Source of the DNA: Hahella chejuensis KCTC 2396
Lineage (GTDB): Bacteria; Pseudomonadota; Gammaproteobacteria; Pseudomonadales; Oleiphilaceae
Direction of reading: 5' to 3'
Length of the DNA stretch: 64,000 nucleotides
NCBI RefSeq assembly: GCF_000012985.1
Contig: NC_007645.1
Location: 5,912,581-5,976,580, forward strand
Shown here: piece after piece, positions 16,291 through 24,398 of the stretch
Layout: each line of letters starts with the position of its first letter
How positions within the stretch are numbered: position 1 is the stretch's first letter
Notes under the pieces: model-generated
The model's input: only the letters and a program-made list of their open reading frames with translations
The model's database searches: none
What the model was told of the DNA's origin: nothing
Position numbers and translations under genes: made by a program

Positions 16291-16722
16291 TACTTAGAGC
16301 ACTCCTTACCATCCGTAGAGTTGCCAAACTCATTCCGCTATATGTAATTTGTTTTTGGTTATTAATACAGTATGCAGGTAATCAGCCTAACATTTATTCA
16401 TTAAAACTTGGATGATGGATTTATTTAAGCGTCTATCCACACCCTACTTTACAAATTCCAGTAGCGGTTTTTACAAAAAAACTGAATAGCGTTCAGTAAA
16501 AGAAGTTCTTGTTCTTCATGGTTAATTTCCTCTGAGCCCAGTGATTCCGCGGGATTACCGTCAATCAGCAGTTCATTTCTCATTTCAGGCATAGATCCTG
16601 CGATAGGGGAATAACGACTCAGACCTACGCGGAGCGTTGGAGTTGAGATGGTCGGTCGCTGAGAGCCCGGTTTCGGCGGTTGTACGAACAAAGAGAGCTA
16701 ACTGTAGAAAAATAGGATGAGC
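16291..16722. other. AT-rich stretch without a convincing gene
   Basis: About 430 bases between the toxin-like gene and the GDSL esterase. The first half is strongly AT-rich and probably holds the promoter of the toxin/immunity pair; the part after about 16550 returns to ordinary composition. An 80-codon frame on the minus strand (16449-16691, TTG start) is present but not convincing. No RNA gene or inverted repeat stands out. Confidence 0.4.
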
Positions 16723-17700
16723 ATGATGAACATGGTGAAAGGAACCTGGAAACAAACCTTTTTAGCGCCGTTGGCGTGCGCAATCGCCCTGTCGGGCTGT
16801 CAATTGAGCGATGATGAAGAGAAGGAGACCTCTGAGTCCCGCCCCTTTAGCGCGCTCTATGTGTTTGGAGATAGCCTGTCTGACACCGGGAATATCGGCG
16901 GCTATCTCTCCCTGGAAACGGACCTGCCCTCTCCCTTTTACGACAATCGGATTTCTAACGGTAAGTTGATCGTGGATTACGTGGCGGAATCCCTGAATCT
17001 GGAGGTGGAGCCCTCCCTGTATCTGGGTGAAATTACCGACGGAACCAACTACGCCGTGGCCGGAGGACAAGCGGACGCAGATCAGAATATCGATCTGGAT
17101 TTCCAAGTGGACACCTATATGGAGTATCACTCTGAAGAAGCGTCGCCCAAAGCGCTGTACCTGTTCTTTATCGGCGGCAACGATATCCTTGAACAACGCG
17201 GAGAGACCTCTCCGAACAACACCAACGCCCTGAATCTTGCTGCGGACAAAGTCGCCGCGAATGTTCAGGAGGTGATCGACAAAGGCGGGAAAAACATCGT
17301 CGTGCTGACGGTCCCGGATGTGGGTAAAACGCCGAAAGTGTTAAAAGAATCAGCGGAGCCCGGACAGGAGGGACGCTCGCAACTGGTCAGCGATCTCACC
17401 GTGTACTTCAACAGCCAAGTGGAGTTAAAGCTATCGCAACTGAACATGGGCGATACGAAAGTCACCATGATCAACTCCTATCAGATCGCCCTGGATATCC
17501 TCAACAACGCCGCCGACTACGGCTTCACCAACACCACCGACGGCTGTTACGTGACGGAAGATCTGGAGTTCAGCGACATCTGTAGCGAAGAACAGTTCGA
17601 CAACTTTTATTACTTCGACAACATTCACCCTTCCGGTAAAACCCACCGCCTGATCGGTGAGAAAGTGGCGGCGGAAATCCCTGATCCCGCTGAATCGTGA
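16723..17700 (+). CDS. GDSL/SGNH-family lipase-esterase lipoprotein
   Basis: Probably an envelope-anchored ester hydrolase of the GDSL family. I start it at the ATG at 16723, which has AGGA 5 bases upstream; ATG 16717 lies inside that site. A lipoprotein signal peptide ends at a lipobox ALSGC, giving Cys26. The catalytic blocks are all present: FGDSLSDTGN (Ser51), YAVAGG (block II), GGNDI (block III Asn) and DNIHPSGKTH (Asp299 and His302). Length (326) fits the autotransporter-type or thermolabile-haemolysin-like esterase domain alone. It converges on the kinase gene with a 3-base gap. The natural ester substrate is unknown. Confidence 0.88.
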   Translation: MMNMVKGTWKQTFLAPLACAIALSGCQLSDDEEKETSESRPFSALYVFGDSLSDTGNIGGYLSLETDLPSPFYDNRISNGKLIVDYVAESLNLEVEPSLYLGEITDGTNYAVAGGQADADQNIDLDFQVDTYMEYHSEEASPKALYLFFIGGNDILEQRGETSPNNTNALNLAADKVAANVQEVIDKGGKNIVVLTVPDVGKTPKVLKESAEPGQEGRSQLVSDLTVYFNSQVELKLSQLNMGDTKVTMINSYQIALDILNNAADYGFTNTTDGCYVTEDLEFSDICSEEQFDNFYYFDNIHPSGKTHRLIGEKVAAEIPDPAES

Positions 17701-17703
17701 GCG

Positions 17704-19443
17704 CTACCGCAACAGGTGCAGCAACCACAGCAAGGTGGCGAGCTGAGTAAGCAGCAGTATCCCGCTTAGCGTGCGCCAGAAGGCCAAAGGATTGCGTTCG
17801 ACGATGGGCAGCGCGCTATCCGGCATCAGTCGGGAGTTGGGATAAGTCATGTCCTGCAACCATTCGGAAAAGCTGTCGTAGCGACGACGCGGGTCCAGTT
17901 GCAGGGCTTTCTTCAAAGCGCCGTCCATCCACACGGGAACCATGGGATTATGATGATAGGCGGGCGTATATTTTAATTTAGCCAACGCCGTCGGCGACGC
18001 GGCTTTTTCATAGGCTTCGCCATAAGGCGAATGTCCGGTGAGCATTTCATACCCAATCACCGCTACGGAAAACAGCTCGGAGCGCGTCGTGGCTTTCGCC
18101 CCCAACACATATTCCGGCGCACTGTAACTGGCGGTGCCTAACGCCCTTTCCCGCTCAATCGGCAGATACATTTCCTCCACTCCTGGAATACGGCAGGAGC
18201 CGAAATCCACCAGCGTCACATGATCGTCATTGCCGATAAGGAGGTTGTCCGGCTTGATATCCTGGTGCAAGGTCTCTTTGCGATGTAACGCCCGCACGCC
18301 TTTGACAATCTGTTCCAGAATGCGGGTCACCCGGTGAATATCCGAGCGGGAGTTATCGCGAATCCATCGGGACAAGGGCGCGCCAGGTACGAATTCCGTC
18401 AGATAATAAAGACAGCTACGCGCGCGTTTACAGGGAACCAGGCCCGCCACATGGGGATTGTGCACCCGTCGCGCAATCCACTCCTCCATGGTGAAACGTT
18501 CGATATAAGCGGGATCATCCACAAAATTGAGAGAGGGCGTTTTCATTACCGCACGCTCCCCAGTCTCCATATCAGTGACCTGATAGACCTGGCTGCGCGC
18601 GCTTTCATGCAGAATACGGTCGACGCGATAACCGTCCAGACTCTGCCCGACTTCCAGCGGAGGCGGAAACGGCAGGCGGCTGAGTTCACGGCAACAGGAG
18701 TCCGCATCGCGTAAGCCCAGACTGTCCACGCGCAGAATCTGGCAGCTCAGATTGTCATCGCTGCCCGCCTGCAGAGCTGTCTGCAACAGGTCGGCGGCAA
18801 GTCCCTGAAAAGGCGTTTGCGCCGCTTCTCGCAGTCGCTCCCGCAACTGACTGTGCGGGACAAAGTCGTGCAGTCCATCCGTGCTCAACAGGAACAAGTC
18901 TCCGGCCTGTACCTCCAGAACACGGTAATCAATGTCGAGATTGGGGGAAAACCCCATGGCTCTGGCCAGATACGTGCGCTCCGCATCGACGCGAGCGGTG
19001 TGATCCGTCGTGACCTGCTCCAACTCGCCATTTCTGTACAGATAGATGCGACTGTCGCCAACATGAAAGATATGCGCCTGCGTCGACTTCAACACCAGAA
19101 TGGACAAGGTGCACACGTAACCTTTGTCGTCATTCAGCGTGCGCAGACTTTGCCCGTACAGCCATCGGTTCAACGCCTGCAACACTTTCTGCGCGGCGTT
19201 TTTCACCGACCAGGAATCTGGAGTGCAGAAATAATCACTCAGAAAATTGGTCACGCAGGCTTCGCTGGCTTCCTTGCCCGCTTCCGCCGCGCTGACGCCA
19301 TCCGCGATGACCGCCACAGCGCCTTTCAGTTGCAACGTCTCCCGGTCAGGAATACGTACGCCGATGCAGTCTTCATTGCGAGGCTTTACCCCCGCAATAC
19401 TGTGTTGGTCAACCGATAGCGACAAATCGCTGGCGAATATCAT
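17704..19443 (-). CDS. bifunctional PP2C phosphatase / Ser-Thr protein kinase
   Basis: A 579-residue signalling fusion. Residues about 8-235 form a PP2C phosphatase: RNEDCIGV, VIADGVS, LLSTDGLHDF and DDNLSC carry the metal-binding aspartates. Residues about 265-535 are a Hanks-type kinase with catalytic loop HQDIKPDNLL, DFGSC for DFG and SAPEY for APE. The glycine-rich loop is degenerate (ILHESARSQVYQV). A single C-terminal transmembrane helix anchors it. It follows the nitrate transporter gene by about 60 bases on the same strand. P. aeruginosa has the same neighbours (kinase, nitrate transporter, nirBD), so a link to nitrate uptake or assimilation is likely but unproven. Confidence 0.88.
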   Translation of the reverse strand: MIFASDLSLSVDQHSIAGVKPRNEDCIGVRIPDRETLQLKGAVAVIADGVSAAEAGKEASEACVTNFLSDYFCTPDSWSVKNAAQKVLQALNRWLYGQSLRTLNDDKGYVCTLSILVLKSTQAHIFHVGDSRIYLYRNGELEQVTTDHTARVDAERTYLARAMGFSPNLDIDYRVLEVQAGDLFLLSTDGLHDFVPHSQLRERLREAAQTPFQGLAADLLQTALQAGSDDNLSCQILRVDSLGLRDADSCCRELSRLPFPPPLEVGQSLDGYRVDRILHESARSQVYQVTDMETGERAVMKTPSLNFVDDPAYIERFTMEEWIARRVHNPHVAGLVPCKRARSCLYYLTEFVPGAPLSRWIRDNSRSDIHRVTRILEQIVKGVRALHRKETLHQDIKPDNLLIGNDDHVTLVDFGSCRIPGVEEMYLPIERERALGTASYSAPEYVLGAKATTRSELFSVAVIGYEMLTGHSPYGEAYEKAASPTALAKLKYTPAYHHNPMVPVWMDGALKKALQLDPRRRYDSFSEWLQDMTYPNSRLMPDSALPIVERNPLAFWRTLSGILLLTQLATLLWLLHLLR

Positions 19444-19504
19444 GCGCCACGAGCCCTGCTGCGAAAATTAAAGTAAGTACGCCGTAGCGGTACGTCTATG
19501 TCAA

Positions 19505-20977
19505 TCAGTTCACTTCAATCAACTGGACGCTGCCGTCTTCGCCTACTTCCACCATATGCCCTTCCGGTTCCTCCAGAAACTGCACCGCGAGGAAACATAC
19601 CGCCGCCGCCCCGGCGATAGCCACAAAGAATGTGGAGGCGTCGACAAACGAATACACCGTCAGGAAAGTCACGCCGCCCACATTGCCGTAGGCGCCAGCC
19701 ATACCTGCGATCTGACCTGTCATACGACGCTGCACCAAGGGCACCATGGCGAACACGGCGCCTTCCCCCGCCTGCACAAAGAAGGAACACAGCATGACCG
19801 CCGCCACCGCCGCCGGGATCATCCAGGCTGAAGAAATCTGACTCAGCAGCAAGTATCCCACCGCCAGGCCCGCAATCAGAATAGACAAGGTTTTCTTGCG
19901 GCCAAAGCGATCCGACAACAGACCGCCGCCAGGACGGGCCACCAGGTTCATCAGGGCGAAAGCGCCCCCCAACAGACCCGCCTGCACTGGCGACAGGCTA
20001 AAGGTTTCCATGAAAAAAGCAGGCAGCATCGACACCACCGCCAACTCTGATCCAAAGGTCACGAAATAGGCCCAATCCAGCACCGCCACCTGCTTAAACT
20101 TATAGCGCTGCATTTCCGGCACGCCCTGCTTCAGACGCTCATGATTGACGTTGTAGATCTGCCAGAACTGAATGAGGAACAACACGCCCAATCCCACCCA
20201 CAACATCAGCGCCGTGGCGTCGGATAACAGCCCCAGGCCCGCAGGCGATAACTTCCAGGTCAACACCGCCAAAGCGATGTACATGGGCAGATTCATGGCG
20301 ATGTAAAACCAGAAGTCTTTCCAGGAACTGACTTCCAATCCGCCGCTCTTCTTGGGTTTGAAATAGGTGGAGCCTTTCGGCGTATTGCGGACCTTGCGAT
20401 AGAACAGCATTCCATAAAAGAAAGCGACCACGCCGGTGGTGGCGATGGCATAGCGCCATCCGTCATCGCCGCCATAGAGATAAGCGGCGACCGCAGGCAA
20501 TGTCCAGGCCGCCGCCGTAGAGCCGAAATTGCCCCAGCCGCCGTATACGCCTTCCGCCACGCCGACAGTTTTCGCCGGAAACCACTCTCCCACCAGACGA
20601 ATGCCGATGACGAACCCGGCGCCGATAAATCCACACAGAAAGCGGAATAGCGCGAGCTGCTCAAAACTGGTGGAAAACGCGAATCCCCAACATAAGAAAG
20701 CGGAAATCATCAACAACAGGCTGTATACCGCGCGGGGGCCGAACTTATCCACCAACATGCCGATGACGATGCGAGCGGGAATGGTCAGCGCCACGTTCAA
20801 AATCAGCAGCGCTTTCCACTGCTCGTTGGTCATATTGAAGGCTTCCACGATGAACGGCTTCATCGGGGCATGGGAAAACCACATCACAAAAGTTAGGAAA
20901 AACGCGAACCAAGTGTAATGCAACGTTCGGACGCCCCCCTGGGACAAATCCAGAATGTTCAATTTATCGGATGACAT
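19505..20977 (-). CDS. nasA: nitrate/nitrite transporter, NNP family (MFS)
   Basis: Inner-membrane nitrate importer for assimilation, about 490 residues with twelve hydrophobic segments. The nitrate-signature regions of the NNP family are visible as [13 protein letters not shown] and, in the second half, [12 protein letters not shown]. The start is the ATG at 20977 ([15 protein letters not shown]), with AGGAAG 6 bases upstream; the frame stays open for 48 more codons, but those lie across the promoter. Upstream on the same strand is a sigma-54-like element. The gene is divergent from nirB and precedes the PP2C-kinase gene. The symbol follows Pseudomonas use; in Klebsiella nasA names the reductase. 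Confidence 0.93.
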   Translation of the reverse strand: MSSDKLNILDLSQGGVRTLHYTWFAFFLTFVMWFSHAPMKPFIVEAFNMTNEQWKALLILNVALTIPARIVIGMLVDKFGPRAVYSLLLMISAFLCWGFAFSTSFEQLALFRFLCGFIGAGFVIGIRLVGEWFPAKTVGVAEGVYGGWGNFGSTAAAWTLPAVAAYLYGGDDGWRYAIATTGVVAFFYGMLFYRKVRNTPKGSTYFKPKKSGGLEVSSWKDFWFYIAMNLPMYIALAVLTWKLSPAGLGLLSDATALMLWVGLGVLFLIQFWQIYNVNHERLKQGVPEMQRYKFKQVAVLDWAYFVTFGSELAVVSMLPAFFMETFSLSPVQAGLLGGAFALMNLVARPGGGLLSDRFGRKKTLSILIAGLAVGYLLLSQISSAWMIPAAVAAVMLCSFFVQAGEGAVFAMVPLVQRRMTGQIAGMAGAYGNVGGVTFLTVYSFVDASTFFVAIAGAAAVCFLAVQFLEEPEGHMVEVGEDGSVQLIEVN

Positions 20978-21004
20978 AAATCTTCCTGTCTTATTTGGCA
21001 GTTG

Positions 21005-21034
21005 AGTTCTAGTAGAAAAGCATTCACTAGAACT
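21005..21034. promoter_or_regulatory. 9-bp inverted repeat over the transporter promoter
   Basis: AGTTCTAGT (21005-21013) and ACTAGAACT (21026-21034) are perfect complements around 12 bases. It runs across the candidate -12 element and expected start point of the nitrate transporter gene. That position suits an operator for a repressor, or a 5' stem if transcription starts further upstream. Confidence 0.45.
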
Positions 21035-21050
21035 ACAAAAGCTGTGCCAA
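21033..21050 (-). promoter_or_regulatory. nasA: sigma-54-type promoter of the nitrate transporter
   Basis: On the minus strand TTGGCAC begins at 21050 and is followed after the correct spacing by TTTGT. The -24 box is perfect; the -12 box has GT for the usual GC (GG-N10-GT). Transcription would start near 21024, about 47 bases before the chosen ATG. Confidence 0.5.
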
Positions 21051-21190
21051 CCACTCAAAATGGCCCATTCAAGCCCTTCAACGCTTTTTCCAGCCACCGC
21101 GACGCTACCGCCAATAAGCAAAATTACCTTTAGATATCAAACAACTAAATTTATTACGCCCATCGTTAGGTTTTTTCATCGCCACAGAAC

Positions 21191-21307
21191 GCACCAGTTA
21201 AGCGCACAACAGAATCATGCGATCGCACCAAATTAATCACTCTTGTTGGGCGCCATCTGAAATTAGCGCACTTTTTTAGAACAAAACTTGGTCGTGAATC
21301 CGCACCA
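21191..21307. promoter_or_regulatory. three NtrC-like half-sites between nasA and nirB
   Basis: GCACCA occurs at 21191-21196, 21225-21230 and 21302-21307. Each matches the left half of the NtrC consensus, with a poor right half. They lie about 110-230 bases upstream of the predicted nirB start and about 170-280 bases from the transporter's, so shared enhancers are possible. Confidence 0.4.
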
Positions 21308-21391
21308 TTCGCAGGCAAACTTCCTCGAAACGCATCGAAAATCACTTTTTATCTCTTTAATTACAGTCACTTAAAAACAACGAGATTTCGA

Positions 21392-21409
21392 TTGGCGCCA
21401 TTCATGCTC
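21392..21409 (+). promoter_or_regulatory. nirB: sigma-54-type promoter of nirB
   Basis: TTGGCGC with GG at 21394-21395 and TGCT with GC at 21406-21407 give exact GG-N10-GC spacing. The expected start is near 21419, 40 bases before the nirB ATG. Sigma-54/NtrC control of assimilatory nitrite reductase is well established in related bacteria. Confidence 0.6.
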
Positions 21410-21458
21410 TACCACCGTCAATTAGCCTGTAGCGGATTCAGCGAGCTGGAGAAGGTCC

Positions 21459-23909
21459 ATGAAAGAAAAATTAGTCGTCGTCGGAAATGGAATGGCTGGA
21501 ATGCGGACGGTCGAGGAGTTACTCAAAATAGCGCCGGATAAATACGACATCACCGTGTTCGGATCAGAGCCCCACGGCAATTACAACCGCATCATGTTGT
21601 CGCCATTGCTGTCTGGAGAAAAGACGCTCGAAGACATCATGATCAACGACATGGAGTGGTATAAAACCCACAACATCACCCTGCATGCCGGATGGGAAAA
21701 GCGTGCGCAGAAAGTGGACCGTCGCAACAAAATCGTTTATGCGGCGGACGGAACAGAGGCGGCCTACGACAGGCTGTTGCTGTCCACCGGCTCCAACCCT
21801 TTCATTATTCCTGTACCAGGCAAAGACCTGAAAGGCGTCATCACCTTCCGTGATATTTCCGATGTGGACACCATGCTGTCCGCCGCCAAATCCAAACAGC
21901 ACGCCATTGTGATCGGCGGCGGCCTGCTCGGTCTGGAAGCCGCCAACGGCCTGCTGAAACACGGCATGGACGTCACCGTGGTGCATAACCTGGAAATACT
22001 GATGAACCGCCAGTTGGACGGACCTTCCGCCCGCTTTCTGCAGGCGGCTTTGGAAGAACGCGGCATGAAGTTCCGCATGTCCGCCAACACCTCTTGCCTG
22101 GAAGGCGATGAACACGGCTACGTCAAAGCCATCAAGTTCGACACTGGCGAAACGCTGCCTGCGGATATTGTGGTGATGGCGGTGGGCATTCGTCCCAATA
22201 CCGAACTGGCTCAATCCTGCGGCCTGTATTGCGAGCGCGGGGTCGTGGTCAACGACACCATGCAAACCTTCGATCCCAGCATCTACGCCATTGGCGAATG
22301 TGTGCAGCATCGGGGCGAATTATTCGGTCTGGTGGCGCCGATCTGGGATCAGGCTAAAGTCTGCGCCAACCATCTGGCGGGATACGGCATCGGCATCTAC
22401 AAGCAGAAAGAGGTCTCCACCAAGCTCAAAGTTACTGGCATCGATGTGTTCTCCGCCGGCAATTTCCTCGGGGACAACGATAGCGAAAATATCGTGTTTC
22501 AGGACCCGAAACGCGGTGTCTATAAAAAAGTGGTGGTCAAAGGCGACAAAATCATCGGCTCCGTGATGTTCGGCGATACCGGCGACGGCTCCTGGTACTT
22601 CCAGCTGATGCGCGACAAAACCAACATCAGCGACTTCCGCGACACCCTGCTTTTCGGTCAGCACCTGGTGGGCGACTCGGGGCGCCAAGGCATCAGCGCC
22701 GTGGCGGAACTGCCTGACGACACGGAAATCTGCGGCTGTAACGGGGTTTGCAAAGGCGATATCGTCAAGGCCATCACCGACAACAAGCTCTTTACCCTGG
22801 ACGACGTGCGCGCCGCTACCAAGGCGTCCGCTTCCTGCGGTTCCTGCACCGGTCTGGTGGAGCAGATTCTGGCGGTGACCGTAGGCGGCGATTACAGCAC
22901 CGCTCCCAGTGAAAAGCCGCTCTGCAAATGCACCAGCTACGGCCATGACACCGTGCGCAAAACTATTGTCGACAATGGCTTGAAAACCTTTCACGAAGTG
23001 GCCGCTTTCATGGAGTGGGACAAACCCGACGGCTGTCACGTCTGTCGCCCGGCTATTAACTATTACCTGGTTTGCGCCTGGCCGGACCAGAAAGTGGACG
23101 ATCCGCGCTCCCGCTTCATCAATGAACGGGTGCACGCCAACATCCAGAAAGACAACACCTACAGCGTCGTGCCGCGCATGTGGGGCGGCCTCACCACCCC
23201 CAACGAACTGCGCGCCATCGCCGACGCGGCGGACAAATACCAAGTGCCCTGCGTCAAAGTCACCGGCGGCCAGCGTATTGACCTGCTGGGCGTCAAGAAA
23301 GAGGACCTGCCCCATATCTGGAAAGACCTGAACGACGCCGGCATGGTGTCCGGCCACGCCTACGGCAAAGCCTTGCGCACTGTGAAAACCTGCGTCGGTT
23401 CAGAGTACTGTCGCTTCGGCACCCAGGATTCAACCGGCATGGGCGTCAAACTGGAGAAGATGACCTGGGGCTCCTGGACGCCGGCCAAAGTGAAAATGGC
23501 GGTATCCGGTTGCCCGCGCAACTGCGCGGAAGCCACTATCAAAGACTTTGGCGTCGTCGCAGTGGACTCCGGCTGGGAGCTATACGTGGGGGGCAACGGC
23601 GGCATGAAGGTGCGCGTCTCCGACTTCCTGGTCAAAGTGTCCACCATGGATGAAGTCATGGAGTACGCCGGCGCGCTGATGCAGATGTACCGGGAGCAAG
23701 GACATCACAACGAGCGCACCGCACCCTGGGTCGAGCGGGTTGGCCTCAGTTACGTCAAATCCGAACTGGTGGACAATCCGGAGCAGCGCAAGGCGTTCCA
23801 CGCCCGCTTTCTGGAGTCGCAAAAACTAGCGCAGATCGATCCCTGGGCGGAACGGGCCGCTCAAGGCGTGGAGAAGCAGGAGTTCATCCCTCTCACGCAA
23901 TTGAACTGA
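21459..23909 (+). CDS. nirB: assimilatory NAD(P)H nitrite reductase, large subunit
   Basis: Cytoplasmic six-electron reduction of nitrite to ammonium. The 816 residues show, in order: an FAD/NAD(P)H oxidoreductase module (VVGNGMAGMRTVEELL at the start, IGGGLLGLEAANGL near 150); a BFD-like [2Fe-2S] region rich in cysteines (ICGCNGVCKGD near 425, SCGSCTGLVEQ near 460, and CKCTSYGHDTVR near 490); then the nitrite/sulphite reductase halves. Sirohaem-[4Fe-4S] ligands are Cys645, Cys651 (TCVGSEYC), Cys685 and Cys689 (SGCPRNC). All expected residues are present. It is first in nirB-nirD-nasC, downstream of a sigma-54-like promoter. Confidence 0.96.
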   Translation: MKEKLVVVGNGMAGMRTVEELLKIAPDKYDITVFGSEPHGNYNRIMLSPLLSGEKTLEDIMINDMEWYKTHNITLHAGWEKRAQKVDRRNKIVYAADGTEAAYDRLLLSTGSNPFIIPVPGKDLKGVITFRDISDVDTMLSAAKSKQHAIVIGGGLLGLEAANGLLKHGMDVTVVHNLEILMNRQLDGPSARFLQAALEERGMKFRMSANTSCLEGDEHGYVKAIKFDTGETLPADIVVMAVGIRPNTELAQSCGLYCERGVVVNDTMQTFDPSIYAIGECVQHRGELFGLVAPIWDQAKVCANHLAGYGIGIYKQKEVSTKLKVTGIDVFSAGNFLGDNDSENIVFQDPKRGVYKKVVVKGDKIIGSVMFGDTGDGSWYFQLMRDKTNISDFRDTLLFGQHLVGDSGRQGISAVAELPDDTEICGCNGVCKGDIVKAITDNKLFTLDDVRAATKASASCGSCTGLVEQILAVTVGGDYSTAPSEKPLCKCTSYGHDTVRKTIVDNGLKTFHEVAAFMEWDKPDGCHVCRPAINYYLVCAWPDQKVDDPRSRFINERVHANIQKDNTYSVVPRMWGGLTTPNELRAIADAADKYQVPCVKVTGGQRIDLLGVKKEDLPHIWKDLNDAGMVSGHAYGKALRTVKTCVGSEYCRFGTQDSTGMGVKLEKMTWGSWTPAKVKMAVSGCPRNCAEATIKDFGVVAVDSGWELYVGGNGGMKVRVSDFLVKVSTMDEVMEYAGALMQMYREQGHHNERTAPWVERVGLSYVKSELVDNPEQRKAFHARFLESQKLAQIDPWAERAAQGVEKQEFIPLTQLN

Positions 23910-23969
23910 GTCGCACTAACAATCAAAACGTGAATACTCCCGAGACGTAAGACAGAAGAGATATCAGCT

Positions 23970-24299
23970 ATGACACAGTGGATCGAGGTAGGCAGTCTTG
24001 AAGAAATACCACGCCTGGGCGCCCGCGTAGTGCAGTCCCGCTTCGGCGACCTGGCGGTGTTTCGCACCAAGGACGACAAAGTGTTCGCCCTGCGCGACAA
24101 ATGCCCCCATAAAGGCGGCGCCTTGTCCCAGGGAATCGTCCATGGCGACAACGTCACCTGCCCGCTGCACAACTGGGTGATCAGTCTGCAGAGCGGCGAA
24201 GCCCAGGGTTATGACACCGGCTGTACGCGCAGGTTTCAGGTGCGCATGGAAGGACAGCAGATTTTCGTGGCCCTCACCGCCACGGAAGAGAGCGATTGA
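23970..24299 (+). CDS. nirD: nitrite reductase small subunit with Rieske-type ligands
   Basis: Small partner of NirB, 109 residues, Rieske-like beta fold. It keeps both metal-binding boxes: CPHKGG (Cys45, His47) and CPLHNW (Cys64, His67). Many NirD proteins, including that of E. coli, have lost these residues, so this one can probably hold a [2Fe-2S] cluster. It lies 60 bases after nirB and 99 bases before nasC in the same operon. A free-standing ferredoxin role is possible, but the position makes NirD the best call. Confidence 0.92.
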   Translation: MTQWIEVGSLEEIPRLGARVVQSRFGDLAVFRTKDDKVFALRDKCPHKGGALSQGIVHGDNVTCPLHNWVISLQSGEAQGYDTGCTRRFQVRMEGQQIFVALTATEESD

Positions 24300-24330
24300 G
24301 AATGGTGAGCTTGGGGACGCTTTTCCCATT

Positions 24331-24364
24331 GAAACGGCGGGACCGCACTCCCCGCCGCGGTTTC
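24331..24364 (+). repeat. stem-loop between nirD and nasC
   Basis: GAAACGGCGGG pairs with CCCGCCG-CGG-TTTC with a 3-base bulge. No U-tract follows. It may adjust nasC expression relative to nirBD. Confidence 0.35.
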
Positions 24365-24398
24365 GCCGTTTCACCCTTTTTGCATCAGGCCCGAGTTT

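Larger units (their letters stand above)
20978..21458. other. 481-base divergent control region of the nitrate locus
   Basis: No gene is present between the nitrate transporter and nirB. It is AT-rich and holds a sigma-54-like element in each direction (21033-21050 minus, 21392-21409 plus), three GCACCA hexamers between them, and a 9-bp inverted repeat over the transporter's -12 region. The nirB leader predicted from the plus element is only about 40 bases, too short for the NasT-type antiterminator leader known in some relatives. Confidence 0.6.

Noticed and set aside
16449-16691. 80-codon minus-strand frame (TTG start) beside the toxin-like gene
   Set aside because: No ribosome-binding site or ATG near the start, no recognised domain. 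It could be a gene remnant but cannot be supported from sequence alone.
21419-21458. NasT/ANTAR-responsive leader before nirB
   Set aside because: The leader predicted from the sigma-54-like promoter is about 40 bases with no paired hexaloop hairpins or terminator.
22320-23357. 345-codon open frame antisense to nirB
   Set aside because: Long antisense frames are expected opposite GC-rich genes with strong codon bias; nirB is intact in the sense frame and the antisense product looks like no protein family.
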